NCBI GenBank assembly: GCA_035253825.1
Contig: DATFBM010000034.1
Location: forward strand, 1 to 64,000
Reading direction: 5' to 3'
From: JACCTH01 sp035253825
GTDB taxonomy: Bacteria; Actinomycetota; Acidimicrobiia; Spongiisociales; ZC4RG35
Length of the DNA stretch: 64,000 nucleotides
The notes below the pieces were generated by a model. The model was not told the origin of the DNA. It searched no databases and worked only from the letters and a program-made list of their open reading frames with translations. This document shows positions 34,820 to 44,498 of this stretch, one piece after another. Positions within the stretch are counted from its first letter, which is position 1. Every line of letters begins with the position of its first letter. Both the position numbers and the translations under genes were made by a program.

Positions 34820-35905
34820 GTGAAGCCCTACCAGACCGGCCAGCCCTCCCTCGACGAGCAAATCCGCCAGCTCATCATCGACGCGGGCGATGGTGGCAAC
34901 CAGGATCTCATTGCCGAGCTCCTGACGACGGTCATCAAACTGCATCGAGACAAGGCCGAGCGGGGTGACCTGAAGATGGTCAACACCGCGCTTAAGGAGA
35001 TGCGCTACTCCATGGCGGTGTTCGCCCGACACCAAGAGCCCAAGGTGACGATCTTTGGAAGCGCCCGGCTGGCCGAGTCCGATCCCAACTTCCAGCTCGC
35101 CGAACGCTTCGCCGGCCTGATGGCGGAGAAAGGCTGGGGAGTGATCACCGGAGCAGGTCCGGGAATCATGGCCGCCGGGAGCAAAGGCGCGGGTCTCGAT
35201 CACTCATACGGGGTAAACATCCGCCTCCCCTTCGAGCCCGATCCGGTGGGCTACATCGATCCCCAGCGCAACATCAACTTCAAGTACTTCTTCACCCGCA
35301 AGCTCACCTTTATCAAGGAGTCCCATGCCTTCGCCCTCTTCCCGGGCGGCTTCGGCACCCTCGACGAAACCTTCGAACTGCTGACGCTCATTCAGACCGG
35401 GAAGAGCGACATGCATCCGATCGTGCTCGTCGAGGCACCTGGAACCGGCTACTGGCCCCCCTTGCTCGAGTTCTTCTCGACGACGCTGGTGGCAAAGGGC
35501 CTGATTTCCCCTGCCGACATGAACCTCTTCGAGGTAACCGGCGAGGCCAACGACGCCGCCGCCATGATCCACGCCTTCTATTCCAACTTTCACTCCCAGC
35601 GTTATGTGGAAGGAAAGCTCGTGCTGCGGATGAAGGAGGCCCCGGAAGGAACCGTCCTCGATGAGATCAACCGCGAGTTCGCCGACATCCTCGCCGCTGG
35701 GAGGATCGAGAAAACCGAACCGTCAGCCGCCGAGGAAAAGGACGCAGATGCTCTCGACCAGGAGCGACTGGTCCTCAACTTCGACCGCCGGAGCTACGGG
35801 CGGCTGCGACTCCTGATCGACCACCTCAACACGTTGGTCTCCACTCCTGACCGGGTCGCGCCACCGGCCCCCTTCCAGGAGGAACAGGCAGAAAGACCGT
35901 GGTAG
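34820..35905 (+). CDS. LOG family protein (TIGR00730-like)
   Basis: 361 residues with the Rossmann-like LOG fold: TIFGSARLAESDP, GAGPGIMAAGSKGA and the phosphoribohydrolase motif PGGFGTLDE. LOG proteins release cytokinin-type bases from nucleotide monophosphates; this longer actinobacterial form has extra N- and C-terminal helical regions and may act on another nucleotide. GTG 34820 is the likely start, 57 nt from the divergent GTPase gene. Confidence 0.82.
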   Translation: MKPYQTGQPSLDEQIRQLIIDAGDGGNQDLIAELLTTVIKLHRDKAERGDLKMVNTALKEMRYSMAVFARHQEPKVTIFGSARLAESDPNFQLAERFAGLMAEKGWGVITGAGPGIMAAGSKGAGLDHSYGVNIRLPFEPDPVGYIDPQRNINFKYFFTRKLTFIKESHAFALFPGGFGTLDETFELLTLIQTGKSDMHPIVLVEAPGTGYWPPLLEFFSTTLVAKGLISPADMNLFEVTGEANDAAAMIHAFYSNFHSQRYVEGKLVLRMKEAPEGTVLDEINREFADILAAGRIEKTEPSAAEEKDADALDQERLVLNFDRRSYGRLRLLIDHLNTLVSTPDRVAPPAPFQEEQAERPW

Positions 35906-35975
35906 CGAGGTTTCGTGGCCCTGGTTGGAGCGCGGCTCCGGAATCTTGTTTGTCGGAAGCGACTACCATGGCGGA

Positions 35976-36710
35976 GTGCGCGAACTCCTCTCAGACCTAG
36001 TAGCTGAGCAGCAGTTTCTCGACCAGTTCCTGCAAAGGATCACTCAAAAGGACTGGGAAAGGCCGACCCCAGCCAAGGGATGGTCGATCAGGGACACCAT
36101 CAGTCATCTCGCCGACTCCGCCGAATTGGCTGCCGACGCTCTCAATGGCGGGAACCGTATCGAGATCTATCGCAGTGCTCCCGACCTGGATGCGCTCCGT
36201 CAGGAAGCGGTCAAGAAGGGCCGCAAGATGCGTTACCAGGACGTGATCGAGTGGTGGCGGGGAGGTCGGGCCAAGGTCGTCGAGCCCCTCTCGCATATGT
36301 CGGCCGAGCAGCGCATCGAATGGATCTCGGGGGATATGAGCGCGAGAACCTTCGCCACGATGAGGTTGATGGAGAACTGGGCGCACGGCCTCGACATCTA
36401 CAACGCCATGAAGGCCCAGGTCGAGGACACGGCGCGGCTCCGCCACATCTGCTTTCTCGGCTGGAAGACCCTGCCCTATGCGTTCAAGATCGCTGACATG
36501 GACTATTCACCCGTTCGGGTGGAGGTCATGGGCCCCGGATATGCCAAGTGGGTCTATGGGCCCGACGACACCGACCAAGTCATCAAGGGCCCGGCCGGCG
36601 AATGGGCTCGACTCTCGGTGCGAAGGATCAAGCGCAAGGACGCCAAGAATTTGAAGGCCACCGGTGACGTGGCCGACACAGCCCTGGACGTGGTTCGCGC
36701 CTATCTATGA
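35976..36710 (+). CDS. MDMPI/DinB-like family protein (TIGR03084-like)
   Basis: 244 residues opening with VRELLSDLVAEQQFLDQFL and WERPTPAKGWSIRDTISHLAD, the pattern of mycothiol-dependent maleylpyruvate isomerase-like proteins with metal-binding His in HLAD and MENWAHGLD. GTG 35976 fits the family N-terminus; a TTG at 35925 would add 17 residues. First gene of a tight three-gene operon with btpA-like and crotonase genes (4-nt and 1-nt overlaps). Mycothiol use is inference. Confidence 0.75.
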   Translation: MRELLSDLVAEQQFLDQFLQRITQKDWERPTPAKGWSIRDTISHLADSAELAADALNGGNRIEIYRSAPDLDALRQEAVKKGRKMRYQDVIEWWRGGRAKVVEPLSHMSAEQRIEWISGDMSARTFATMRLMENWAHGLDIYNAMKAQVEDTARLRHICFLGWKTLPYAFKIADMDYSPVRVEVMGPGYAKWVYGPDDTDQVIKGPAGEWARLSVRRIKRKDAKNLKATGDVADTALDVVRAYL

Positions 36711-37504
36711 GGCTCCCATCCCTGTTTGGGATGGTGCATCTTTCCCCCCTTCCAGGAGCCCCTCGATTCCGAAGTGACACCGGGATGGATGCGGTTATGG
36801 CGCGGGCGTTAGAGGACGCCTCGAGGTTGGCGGAGGCGGGTTTCCCGGCGCTGATGATCGAGAACTACGGCGACGCCCCGTTCTTTGCCGTTGGAGTTCC
36901 GCCCGTCACGGTTGCCGCCCTCACGAGGGTCGTTGCCCGCGTCAAGGACGAGACCGGCCTCGAGGTGGGTGTGAACGTGCTTCGCAACGATGCCATCTCC
37001 GCCCTCGGAATCGCCGCTGCCACCGGCGCCGGCTGGATCAGGGTCAACGTTCTCTCGGGCCTCATGTATACCGACCAGGGTCCCATTACCGGACAGGCCG
37101 CGGAGGTGGCGAGGGTGCGAAAGGATTGGTGTCCAGGGGTGGGGATCCTGGCCGACGTGTTCGTCAAGCATGCCACACCTCCACCGGGAAACGACATCGC
37201 CCAGGCTGGAGCGGACACCTGGGAGAGGGCAGGCGCCGACGCCCTTGTCATCTCCGGGACCGGCACCGGTTCGGCCCCGGACCTCGACCTGGCCCGCGAC
37301 CTGCGAATGGCGGTGCCGGAGGCACCGATCCTGGTGGGGTCGGGAGCCACCGCCGGAAACCTGGTCGAGTTGGCGAAAGTGGCCAACGGCGCCATCGTCG
37401 GCTCATCGCTCAAGGTGGGCGGAAGACCCGAGGGAGAGATCGATCTCGACTCGGCTCGAGAATTTGTCGCCGCCGCCCGCGAGGTGGGCTGGCTCCCACC
37501 CTGA
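36707..37504 (+). CDS. BtpA/SgcQ family TIM-barrel protein
   Basis: 265 residues: GMVHLSPLPGAPRF, GFPALMIENYGDAPFF, GVNVLRNDA, WIRVNVLSG and SGTGTGSAPDLD are BtpA/SgcQ signatures. BtpA was tied to photosystem I stability in cyanobacteria, but most members occur elsewhere with unknown, probably sugar-phosphate-related chemistry. Start ATG overlaps the previous stop by 4 nt. Confidence 0.88.
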   Translation: MRLPSLFGMVHLSPLPGAPRFRSDTGMDAVMARALEDASRLAEAGFPALMIENYGDAPFFAVGVPPVTVAALTRVVARVKDETGLEVGVNVLRNDAISALGIAAATGAGWIRVNVLSGLMYTDQGPITGQAAEVARVRKDWCPGVGILADVFVKHATPPPGNDIAQAGADTWERAGADALVISGTGTGSAPDLDLARDLRMAVPEAPILVGSGATAGNLVELAKVANGAIVGSSLKVGGRPEGEIDLDSAREFVAAAREVGWLPP

Positions 37505-38271
37505 TGCCTCCGTCGCTCACCGCCGCCGGGCGGGTGGCCACCCTCACTCTCGACGAACCCGACACTCGCAATGCGATTACGGGAGCCGAGGCTCTGAATG
37601 CAGTCATATCTGCCATTGCCAGCCCTCCCGTCGAGATCGGCGTGCTCGTGATCACCGGGGCCGGTCCTGCATTCTCGGCCGGCGGGAACCTAAAGGACAT
37701 GGCCGCCCGCGAGGGACTATTCGCCGGAAGCCCCGAGGAGATCATGGAGGGTTACCGGTCCAGCATCCAGCAGCTGACCAGAGCCCTGCTCGAAACCGAT
37801 CTGGCAACCATCGCCGCGGTGAACGGCCCCGCCATCGGCGCCGGCTTCGACCTGGCAATGGGATGCGATTTGCGGCTGGGCTCCACGTCCGCCCGGTTCG
37901 CCCACACTTTTGTCGACCTCGGGATCATCCCCGGCGACGGGGGCGCCTGGCTTTTACCGCGAGTGGTGGGCTGGCAGCGAGCAGCCGAGCTTGCCTTCAC
38001 CGCCCGGTCGGTAGGAGCGGAGGAGGCGAAGGACTTGGGGATCCTCCTCGAGGTCACCGAGCCGCAAGATCTCATGACAAGGGCGATGGATCTCGCCCAA
38101 TTGATCGCCAGCAAGCCGGCCCATTCCATTCGGTTGGCCAAGCGCTTGCTCCGCCACGCCCGATCGATGGATCTGGCGGGATTTCTCGACTTTTCGGCCG
38201 CCCTCCAGGCGATCTCGCACCACACCGAAGCCCATCACCAGGCGATGGACCGGCTCAAGCGCAGCCCGTAG
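37504..38271 (+). CDS. crotonase-fold enoyl-CoA hydratase/isomerase family protein
   Basis: 255 residues with crotonase landmarks: FSAGGNLKDMA (oxyanion loop), GPAIGAGFDLAMGCDLRLG and LGIIPGDGGAWLLPR. The two catalytic Glu of true enoyl-CoA hydratases are replaced: the position in GGCELAM is Asp (GAGFDLAM) and that in GQPE is Phe (AHTFVD). It may be an isomerase or act on another acyl-CoA. The ATG shares one base with the btpA-like stop. Confidence 0.85.
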   Translation: MPPSLTAAGRVATLTLDEPDTRNAITGAEALNAVISAIASPPVEIGVLVITGAGPAFSAGGNLKDMAAREGLFAGSPEEIMEGYRSSIQQLTRALLETDLATIAAVNGPAIGAGFDLAMGCDLRLGSTSARFAHTFVDLGIIPGDGGAWLLPRVVGWQRAAELAFTARSVGAEEAKDLGILLEVTEPQDLMTRAMDLAQLIASKPAHSIRLAKRLLRHARSMDLAGFLDFSAALQAISHHTEAHHQAMDRLKRSP

Positions 38272-38283
38272 TGACTAGTCACT
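38270..38283. promoter_or_regulatory. 14-bp palindrome between crotonase and HD-GYP genes
   Basis: Perfect palindrome AGTGACTAGTCACT overlapping the crotonase stop, followed at once by CACTC-A-GAGTG (38280-38290). Possible operator for the HD-GYP gene starting at 38362, or a weak terminator; no T-tract. Confidence 0.3.
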
Positions 38284-38361
38284 CAGAGTGGTGATACCGT
38301 AGACCCATGGTGGGAGGGTGACCTCTAGCCCAATCTGTTGCCCCTAGCGAGTGGGAAGGGC

Positions 38362-38997
38362 ATGGACGAGAGTCTCCTGAAGGCAATGAAAGGCGTGGTC
38401 GACGACCTCTACGGCCACGTGCACCGCGTCAGTGACCTGGCTGTCGCCCTCGGCAAGGAGATGTCGCTACCCCGCGATGATGTCAAGCGCTTGGGCCTGG
38501 TCGGAATCCTCCACGACGTTGGAAAGATCCACATCGATCCGGGCGTCTTGGCCAAACCCGGCCCCCTCGATGATCTCGAGCGAGAGCACATGCGCCAGCA
38601 TCCCGAGATCGGCTACGCGATGATCGCCGAGAAGTTTGACCGGCGGGTATCGGAAGCCATCCTCTATCACCACGAGCGCTATGACGGGCTCGGATATCCG
38701 TTCGGGTTGGCCGGCACGAAAATCCCGGTTCTCTCCCGGATCGTTCTCGTGGCCGATGCCTTCGATGCCATCACCAGTCACCGGGCCTACCAGCCTGCCC
38801 TTTCGGTCGATTTCGCCATTTCCGAGATCATTAACAATTCGGGCACCCAATTCGACCCGGGTGTGGTCGAAGCCTTCCTCGCCGTCTCCGAGCGCGACGG
38901 CGTCCCCACCTCGAAGCCCGGAGACCGATCGAAGGAGCGGGCCCGGGTCCTCAGGCGACTAGCCCGCCCGACCCGCGAGAAGGCTCCCACGGCCTGA
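38362..38997 (+). CDS. HD-GYP domain protein (putative c-di-GMP phosphodiesterase)
   Basis: 211 residues of a stand-alone HD-GYP domain: HDVGKIHIDPG, HPEIGYAMI, HHERYDGLGYPFGL (the GYP motif appears as GLGYP) and ADAFDAITSHRAY. No receiver or membrane domain. The domain normally hydrolyses cyclic di-GMP or related cyclic dinucleotides. ATG 38362 is preceded by GGGAAGGG at very short spacing; an upstream TTG (38338) is an alternative. Confidence 0.85.
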   Translation: MDESLLKAMKGVVDDLYGHVHRVSDLAVALGKEMSLPRDDVKRLGLVGILHDVGKIHIDPGVLAKPGPLDDLEREHMRQHPEIGYAMIAEKFDRRVSEAILYHHERYDGLGYPFGLAGTKIPVLSRIVLVADAFDAITSHRAYQPALSVDFAISEIINNSGTQFDPGVVEAFLAVSERDGVPTSKPGDRSKERARVLRRLARPTREKAPTA

Positions 38998-39030
38998 GTT
39001 CCTGTCCCTCACCCCGAATAGGGTGAGGAC

Positions 39031-42000
39031 GTGGATCCACTCAACCACTTTCACCCTGCCACGGCCGCTTGGTTCAGGGCTTCGTTCCCAAGACCGACTT
39101 TGGCCCAGGAAGAGGGGTGGCGGCATATCGCCGCCGGTTCTCACACCCTGATCCACGCCCCCACCGGTAGTGGGAAAACGTTGGCGGCGTTTCTATGGGT
39201 ACTCGATCGGCTTCTGCACGAGCCGCTGCCTCCGCCCCAAGCGCGGTGTCGGGTTCTCTACATATCTCCGATGAAGGCGCTGGCCTACGACGTAGACCGC
39301 AACCTGCGGGCTCCTTTGGCCGGTATCCGGCACGCGGCCACCCGTCTCGGGCGAGACCATCTTCCCGAACTCTCGACCTTTCTTCGCACCGGCGACACGC
39401 CCCCAGCCGATCGCCAACGGATGCTTCGACATCCTCCCGACATCCTCATCACGACTCCGGAGTCATTGTTTCTCCTGCTCACCTCCGAGGCGCGAAAGGT
39501 TCTGGCCTCTGTGCGCTGGGTGATTGTTGATGAGGTCCACGCGGTGGCTTCCCACAAGCGGGGAGCCCATCTCGCCATCTCCCTCGAACGTTTGGAGGAA
39601 CTCACTGAAGTGCCCCCGCAACGGATCGGGCTCTCGGCCACCCAGCGACCCTTGCAGACCATCGCCGAGTTCTTGGGCGGGGGAACCGTGGTTGACGACG
39701 ACTATCAACCCCGACCGGTTGCGATCGCCGACGCCCCTGCTCCTCGTCCTCTCGACCTCGAGGTGATCGTTCCGGTCGAAGACATGAGCGCCCCCGCCCC
39801 CATCGACCCGCTCGATCCCGAGGCTTCCCGAAGCCCATCGATTTGGCCGGCCATCTACCCCGAGATCCTCGAACTTATCGGCCAACACCGCTCGACAATC
39901 GTCTTCGCCAATTCCCGCCGGCTGGCGGAAAGGATCTGCGCCCAGATCAACGAGCTTGCCGGCGAGGAGATCTCACGGGCTCACCACGGCTCCGTCTCGC
40001 GAGAGCAACGAATCCTGATCGAGGAATCCCTCAAAAGGGGCGAATTGAGAGCCGTCGTCGCCACTTCCAGCCTCGAACTCGGCATCGACATGGGTGCGGT
40101 GGATCTGGTGATCCAGGTCGAGGCTCCGGTGTCGGTGGCCTCCGGCCTTCAGAGGGTTGGTCGATCCGGCCATCATGTCGGAGGCGAGAGCCGGGCTCGA
40201 ATCCTCCCGAAATACCGAGGCGATCTCCTCACCTCGGTGGTCATCGCCCGTCAGATGCTGGAAGGCGATATCGAAGAGACCGTCATCCCTCGCAATCCCC
40301 TCGACGTCCTCAGCCAGCACCTGGTGGCAGCGGTGGTTACTGGGCCTCGCACGGCCGACGATCTCTATGACCTGATGCGACGGGCCCGGCCCTTCTCAAC
40401 GCTCGGGCGACCGGTTTTCGAAGCCACCCTGGACATGCTGGCGGGTCGGTATCCATCCGATCTCTTCGCGGAATTGCGGGCACGGGTGAATTGGGACCGC
40501 ACCGACGGCACCATCACCGCCCGCCCGGGGGCGCGACAACTGGTGGTTGCCAACGCCGGGACGATTCCCGATCGGGGGCTGTTCCGAGTGGTCCTTCCCG
40601 ACGGGAGCCGGGTAGGCGAGCTTGATGAGGAGATGGTCTACGAATCCCGGGTCGGCGATGCCATCGTCCTCGGCGCCAGCACCTGGCGGGTATCAGATAT
40701 CGGCCCCGAGCGGGTGGAGGTGGTACCCGACCCCGGCGCCGCCGGTGCCCGGCTCCCTTTCTGGAAGGGCGACGTGCAGGGGCGGTCGCTTGCCACCGGC
40801 CGTCGCATCGGTCGCTTCGTTCGCGAGATGAGCCGGCTCCCTGACCCCAGCGGACCTCTCATGACCGATTACAACCTCGACGAGTTCGCGGCCGGCAATC
40901 TGGCGGCCTACTTGGCCGAGGAGAAGGAGGCAACCGGCCTCCTCCCTACCGATCAGACGCTGGTGCTGGAGCGTTTTCGAGATGAGATTGGCGACTGGCG
41001 GGTGACGTTGCTCTCGCCTCTCGGCGCTCGCATCCACGCTCCTTGGGCGATGGCGCTCACTCAAAAATTGCGCAGCCGCTTCGGAACCGACATGGACGTG
41101 ATATGGGCCGATGATGGCATCGCTTTCCGTTTTCCCGACAGCGACGAGGTTCCGGGTTTGGCGGAGCTGACTCTCGAGCCCGAGGAGGTACGAGAACTGC
41201 TCGAGGATCATCTCGCCGACACGGCACTCTTTGGAGCCCGGTTTCGAGAGGCGGCGGGACGGGCGCTGCTGCTCCCGCGGCGCCGGCCGGGGAGTCGTAC
41301 GCCGCTGTGGCAACAGCGCCGGCGCGCGGCAGACCTGCTGGCAGTGGCACGTCAGTTCGGCATGTTCCCGATCATGCTGGAGACCTATCGCGAGATCCTG
41401 ACCCAGGACTTCGACCTACCGGCACTCACTGAGGTCCTCTCCGATCTTCGGTCCCGCAAGCTGCGCATGGTCGAGGTGGAAACGACCCATCCCTCGCCCT
41501 TCGCCTCCTCGCTGCTCTTTGCATTCGTGGCCGCATTTCTTTACGAGGCCGACACTCCCCTTGCCGAGCGAAGAGCAACCGCCCTCACTCTCGACCGCAA
41601 CCTCCTTGCCAGCCTCCTGGGTGAAGGGGAGCTTCGAGACTTGATCTCCCCCGAAGTCGTGGCGATGGTTGAGCTCGAGCTCCAGCATCTCACTCCTGAA
41701 CGGCGGGCAACCAGCGCCGATGGAGTGGTCGATCTCCTCCGCGACCTCGGTCCTCTGAGCAAGGATGACATCGAGGTCCGAAGCGACTTGTCGCAGTTTT
41801 CGGCGTCATTCGAGGAATTGGCGATGACGGGGAGGATGGTGGCGGTCCGCATCGCCGGGCGCCAGTGCTATGCCGCCGCTGAGGACATTTCCCGGCTGCG
41901 AGACGGACTTGGCATCCCCCCTCCTCAGGGAACTCCGGCGGCATTTCTTCAACCGGTGCCCGATCCACTGGGCGATCTGATTGGCCGCTACGCCCGCACT

Positions 42001-43389
42001 CACGGACCCTTCCAGTCAGGGACGGTCGCTTCCGCCCTCGGTCTTCCGCCTGCAGTCGTCGAGGACTCCCTCCGTTTGCTGGCCGAACAGGGAAGGGTTC
42101 TGAAGGGCTCTTTCCATCGCGGTGAGGGATGGGTCGACGCCGAAGTGCTGCGACGGATCAAGCGACGGTCTCTGGCCGTGCTTCGACACGAGATCGAGCC
42201 GACCGAACCGGAGTCTCTGGGCAGGTTCACGCCGGCCTGGCAGGGAGCAGGCAGCAAAAGGCCGGCTCGAATCGACGTCGTCGCCGAGGTGGTCACCCAG
42301 CTTCAGGGCTACGAGGCGGCGGCCTCGGTATGGGAACGGGAGATCCTCGCTGCCCGGGTGGGCGAGGCTCCGGCCTTGCTCGATCGCCTTTTGATGGACG
42401 GTGAGGTGCTCTGGGCGGGACGGGGCACCCTGGGGGGACGCGATGGGAAACTGGCTCTTTATCGGCGCAAGGATTTCTCCCAACTCTGGTTCCCGGTCGA
42501 GGCGACCTTCGCTGACGACGGCGCCCACTACGCCCTCCGTCATTTCCTGGGAAGTAACGGCGCCTCCTTCTTCTACGACATCTACCAAGCAGTCGGCCCA
42601 TCGGTGGATGGGGATCCTTCCCGGTTGCTCGAGGACCTATGGGACTTGGTCTGGGCGGGACTGGTCACCAATGACAGCCTGGCGCCCGTCCGGGCTTACA
42701 CCCAAAGTCGGGGCGGGCAGCGGGCGCCGGGCCGACGTCCCCTGGCATCGTCCTTCCCAGCCCACGCCGGCGGTCGTTGGTCACTCCTGCCTCTCGCCGA
42801 ACCCGACCCCACCGGAGCCGCCACCACCTGGGCCAATGTTCTTCTCAACCGCTACGGAGTCATCACCCGTGCTCACGTCGCTGCGGAAGGACTTCCCGGC
42901 GGTTACACCCGCCTCTACCCGGTTCTCTCCAAGATGGAGGAGGTCGGCAAGGTGAGAAGGGGGTATTTCATAGAAGGATTAGGTGGGGCACAGTTCGCCC
43001 TTCCGGGAGCGGTCGACCGCCTGCGAGGAGTCGAACGATCCCAGATCCTCGGCCTGGCAGCCACCGACCCCGCCAATCCCTACGGGGCTGCGCTTCCCTG
43101 GCCCGTGCGGGAGGTTCGTTTCCAGCGCGCGTCGGGATCCTATGTCGTCCTCGGCGACGGCAACCTTCTCGCCTACCTCGATCGCGGAGGCCGCCGCCTC
43201 GCGTTGTTCACCGACGGCATGGAATCCTACGGCGAGATCGCCCGCGAGGTGGCGGCGATTGCGGGAAGACAGCGTCGGCTGCGGATCGAACGAATCAACG
43301 ACCATCCGGCCCAATCGGCGCCCTTCGGGTCCGCTCTCACCGAGTGGGGGTTTGTGCCGGCGCCCCAGGGCCTCGCCTATCGAGGCTGA
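39031..43389 (+). CDS. lhr: Lhr family ATP-dependent helicase
   Basis: 1,452-residue superfamily 2 helicase. Motif I APTGSGKT (near residue 44), motif II DEVH, motif III SATQ, motif VI QRVGRSGHH. These are followed by the winged-helix and beta-barrel modules and the long Lhr C-terminal region, as in the full-length bacterial (mycobacterial/E. coli) form. Translocates 3' to 5' and unwinds RNA:DNA hybrids; in mycobacteria it is linked to DNA damage. GTG start with GGTGAGG upstream. Ends 4 nt from the converging corA stop. Confidence 0.95.
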   Translation: MDPLNHFHPATAAWFRASFPRPTLAQEEGWRHIAAGSHTLIHAPTGSGKTLAAFLWVLDRLLHEPLPPPQARCRVLYISPMKALAYDVDRNLRAPLAGIRHAATRLGRDHLPELSTFLRTGDTPPADRQRMLRHPPDILITTPESLFLLLTSEARKVLASVRWVIVDEVHAVASHKRGAHLAISLERLEELTEVPPQRIGLSATQRPLQTIAEFLGGGTVVDDDYQPRPVAIADAPAPRPLDLEVIVPVEDMSAPAPIDPLDPEASRSPSIWPAIYPEILELIGQHRSTIVFANSRRLAERICAQINELAGEEISRAHHGSVSREQRILIEESLKRGELRAVVATSSLELGIDMGAVDLVIQVEAPVSVASGLQRVGRSGHHVGGESRARILPKYRGDLLTSVVIARQMLEGDIEETVIPRNPLDVLSQHLVAAVVTGPRTADDLYDLMRRARPFSTLGRPVFEATLDMLAGRYPSDLFAELRARVNWDRTDGTITARPGARQLVVANAGTIPDRGLFRVVLPDGSRVGELDEEMVYESRVGDAIVLGASTWRVSDIGPERVEVVPDPGAAGARLPFWKGDVQGRSLATGRRIGRFVREMSRLPDPSGPLMTDYNLDEFAAGNLAAYLAEEKEATGLLPTDQTLVLERFRDEIGDWRVTLLSPLGARIHAPWAMALTQKLRSRFGTDMDVIWADDGIAFRFPDSDEVPGLAELTLEPEEVRELLEDHLADTALFGARFREAAGRALLLPRRRPGSRTPLWQQRRRAADLLAVARQFGMFPIMLETYREILTQDFDLPALTEVLSDLRSRKLRMVEVETTHPSPFASSLLFAFVAAFLYEADTPLAERRATALTLDRNLLASLLGEGELRDLISPEVVAMVELELQHLTPERRATSADGVVDLLRDLGPLSKDDIEVRSDLSQFSASFEELAMTGRMVAVRIAGRQCYAAAEDISRLRDGLGIPPPQGTPAAFLQPVPDPLGDLIGRYARTHGPFQSGTVASALGLPPAVVEDSLRLLAEQGRVLKGSFHRGEGWVDAEVLRRIKRRSLAVLRHEIEPTEPESLGRFTPAWQGAGSKRPARIDVVAEVVTQLQGYEAAASVWEREILAARVGEAPALLDRLLMDGEVLWAGRGTLGGRDGKLALYRRKDFSQLWFPVEATFADDGAHYALRHFLGSNGASFFYDIYQAVGPSVDGDPSRLLEDLWDLVWAGLVTNDSLAPVRAYTQSRGGQRAPGRRPLASSFPAHAGGRWSLLPLAEPDPTGAATTWANVLLNRYGVITRAHVAAEGLPGGYTRLYPVLSKMEEVGKVRRGYFIEGLGGAQFALPGAVDRLRGVERSQILGLAATDPANPYGAALPWPVREVRFQRASGSYVVLGDGNLLAYLDRGGRRLALFTDGMESYGEIAREVAAIAGRQRRLRIERINDHPAQSAPFGSALTEWGFVPAPQGLAYRG

Positions 43390-43393
43390 GCGC

Positions 43394-44383
43394 TCACAGC
43401 CACTTTCGAAAACGGGCATAGATGAGCGTGCAAAACGCCAGAAAGCCCATGACGAAAATGGTCACCCAGAACATCGACGGATCCTCGAACAATCCGACCT
43501 TGAAGTTCATGCCCATGATCCCGGCCAGCAACACCGCCGGCAGCAACAGCACCGACGCCAGCGTGAGACGCTTCATGATGTCGTTCGTGTTCTGCGCGAT
43601 TTCAGTCATGTGTATGTCAAAAGAGACCGCGATCATCTCCCGGGTCGTGTTCACCTCCTCGAGGGCGTGTTCGAGTCGCTGAAGCAAGCGAAGAAAATCC
43701 GGCGCCGCCTCTGGCGACGGGAGCAACTCCGAATTGGGATTGCTCAGAGGCGCGAAAACATCACGGTGGGGGCTCAACGCCCTCCGTAGCCTGGTGACCT
43801 GCCTGCGGAGACGGAACAAGCGATCAAGCAGCTCCGGCTTCGGGCCCGGCTTCAGCAACAGCTCGTCGACCCGATCGATTCCGTCCTGCACCGCCTCGAT
43901 CTGGCGGAAGTACCCGTTGAGGTGCCAATCGAACACCAAGGCGAGGAACGACGAAGAGTTGAGCTCCCCCAGGCGGGTGTCCCGGGCAAGGGGTTCGTTG
44001 AATTCCTCGACGAGATTCAGCTCACCGTTGTGCAGCGTAGCGATCCAGTTGTCGCCCACCAGACAATGAAGCATGACGGACGTGAAGTCGGCCAGATCTT
44101 CGCGGGCGGAGAGGATGCTGATGTGCACAAAGCCTTCATGGGCGACGAGGCTGGGTCTCGCCTGGCCCATGTCGAGGGCGTCGACGGAGCCTTCGATCCC
44201 CAGCACCGTTAGCACCGAGGCGGCATCCGCCTCCTTGACGTTCGCATCAATCCAAAGGATCTGCTCGTCGCTGATCCCACTGGGATCAAGGTCGCTGATC
44301 CGGGTGGGGGCGTCGTCGCCGGAGACGTCATAAAGCCATGCCTGAAGCCCGTTCTCGTTCGTGATTCCAGTTTCTTGCGCCAT
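43394..44383 (-). CDS. corA: CorA-like magnesium/cobalt transporter
   Basis: 329 residues: a soluble N-terminal domain, a long stalk helix and two C-terminal membrane helices, the first ending in the signature GMN (GIMGMNFKVG). Pentameric ion channel for Mg and other divalent metals. ATG 44381-44383 gives the usual length. Divergent from the DUF4032 gene. Confidence 0.92.
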   Translation of the reverse strand: MAQETGITNENGLQAWLYDVSGDDAPTRISDLDPSGISDEQILWIDANVKEADAASVLTVLGIEGSVDALDMGQARPSLVAHEGFVHISILSAREDLADFTSVMLHCLVGDNWIATLHNGELNLVEEFNEPLARDTRLGELNSSSFLALVFDWHLNGYFRQIEAVQDGIDRVDELLLKPGPKPELLDRLFRLRRQVTRLRRALSPHRDVFAPLSNPNSELLPSPEAAPDFLRLLQRLEHALEEVNTTREMIAVSFDIHMTEIAQNTNDIMKRLTLASVLLLPAVLLAGIMGMNFKVGLFEDPSMFWVTIFVMGFLAFCTLIYARFRKWL

Positions 44384-44498
44384 GCCTAGAAAAACCCCAG
44401 GTAAAAATGCATGGGGCCCTGATACCCACCGCCGGAGCCGGCCAACCCTGTTCTGCGCACGCTTGCCACCTCGACCGCTCGCGCCACAGAATGTATCG

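Noticed and set aside
34763..35203. N-terminal extension of the first dynamin-like GTPase to 35203
   Set aside because: The extra 147 residues overlap the divergent LOG gene antisense and do not look like GTPase sequence; the ATG at 34762 is taken.
36990..38294. 434-codon plus-strand frame over the BtpA and crotonase genes
   Set aside because: Arg/Pro/Ser-rich out-of-frame translation of two clear genes.
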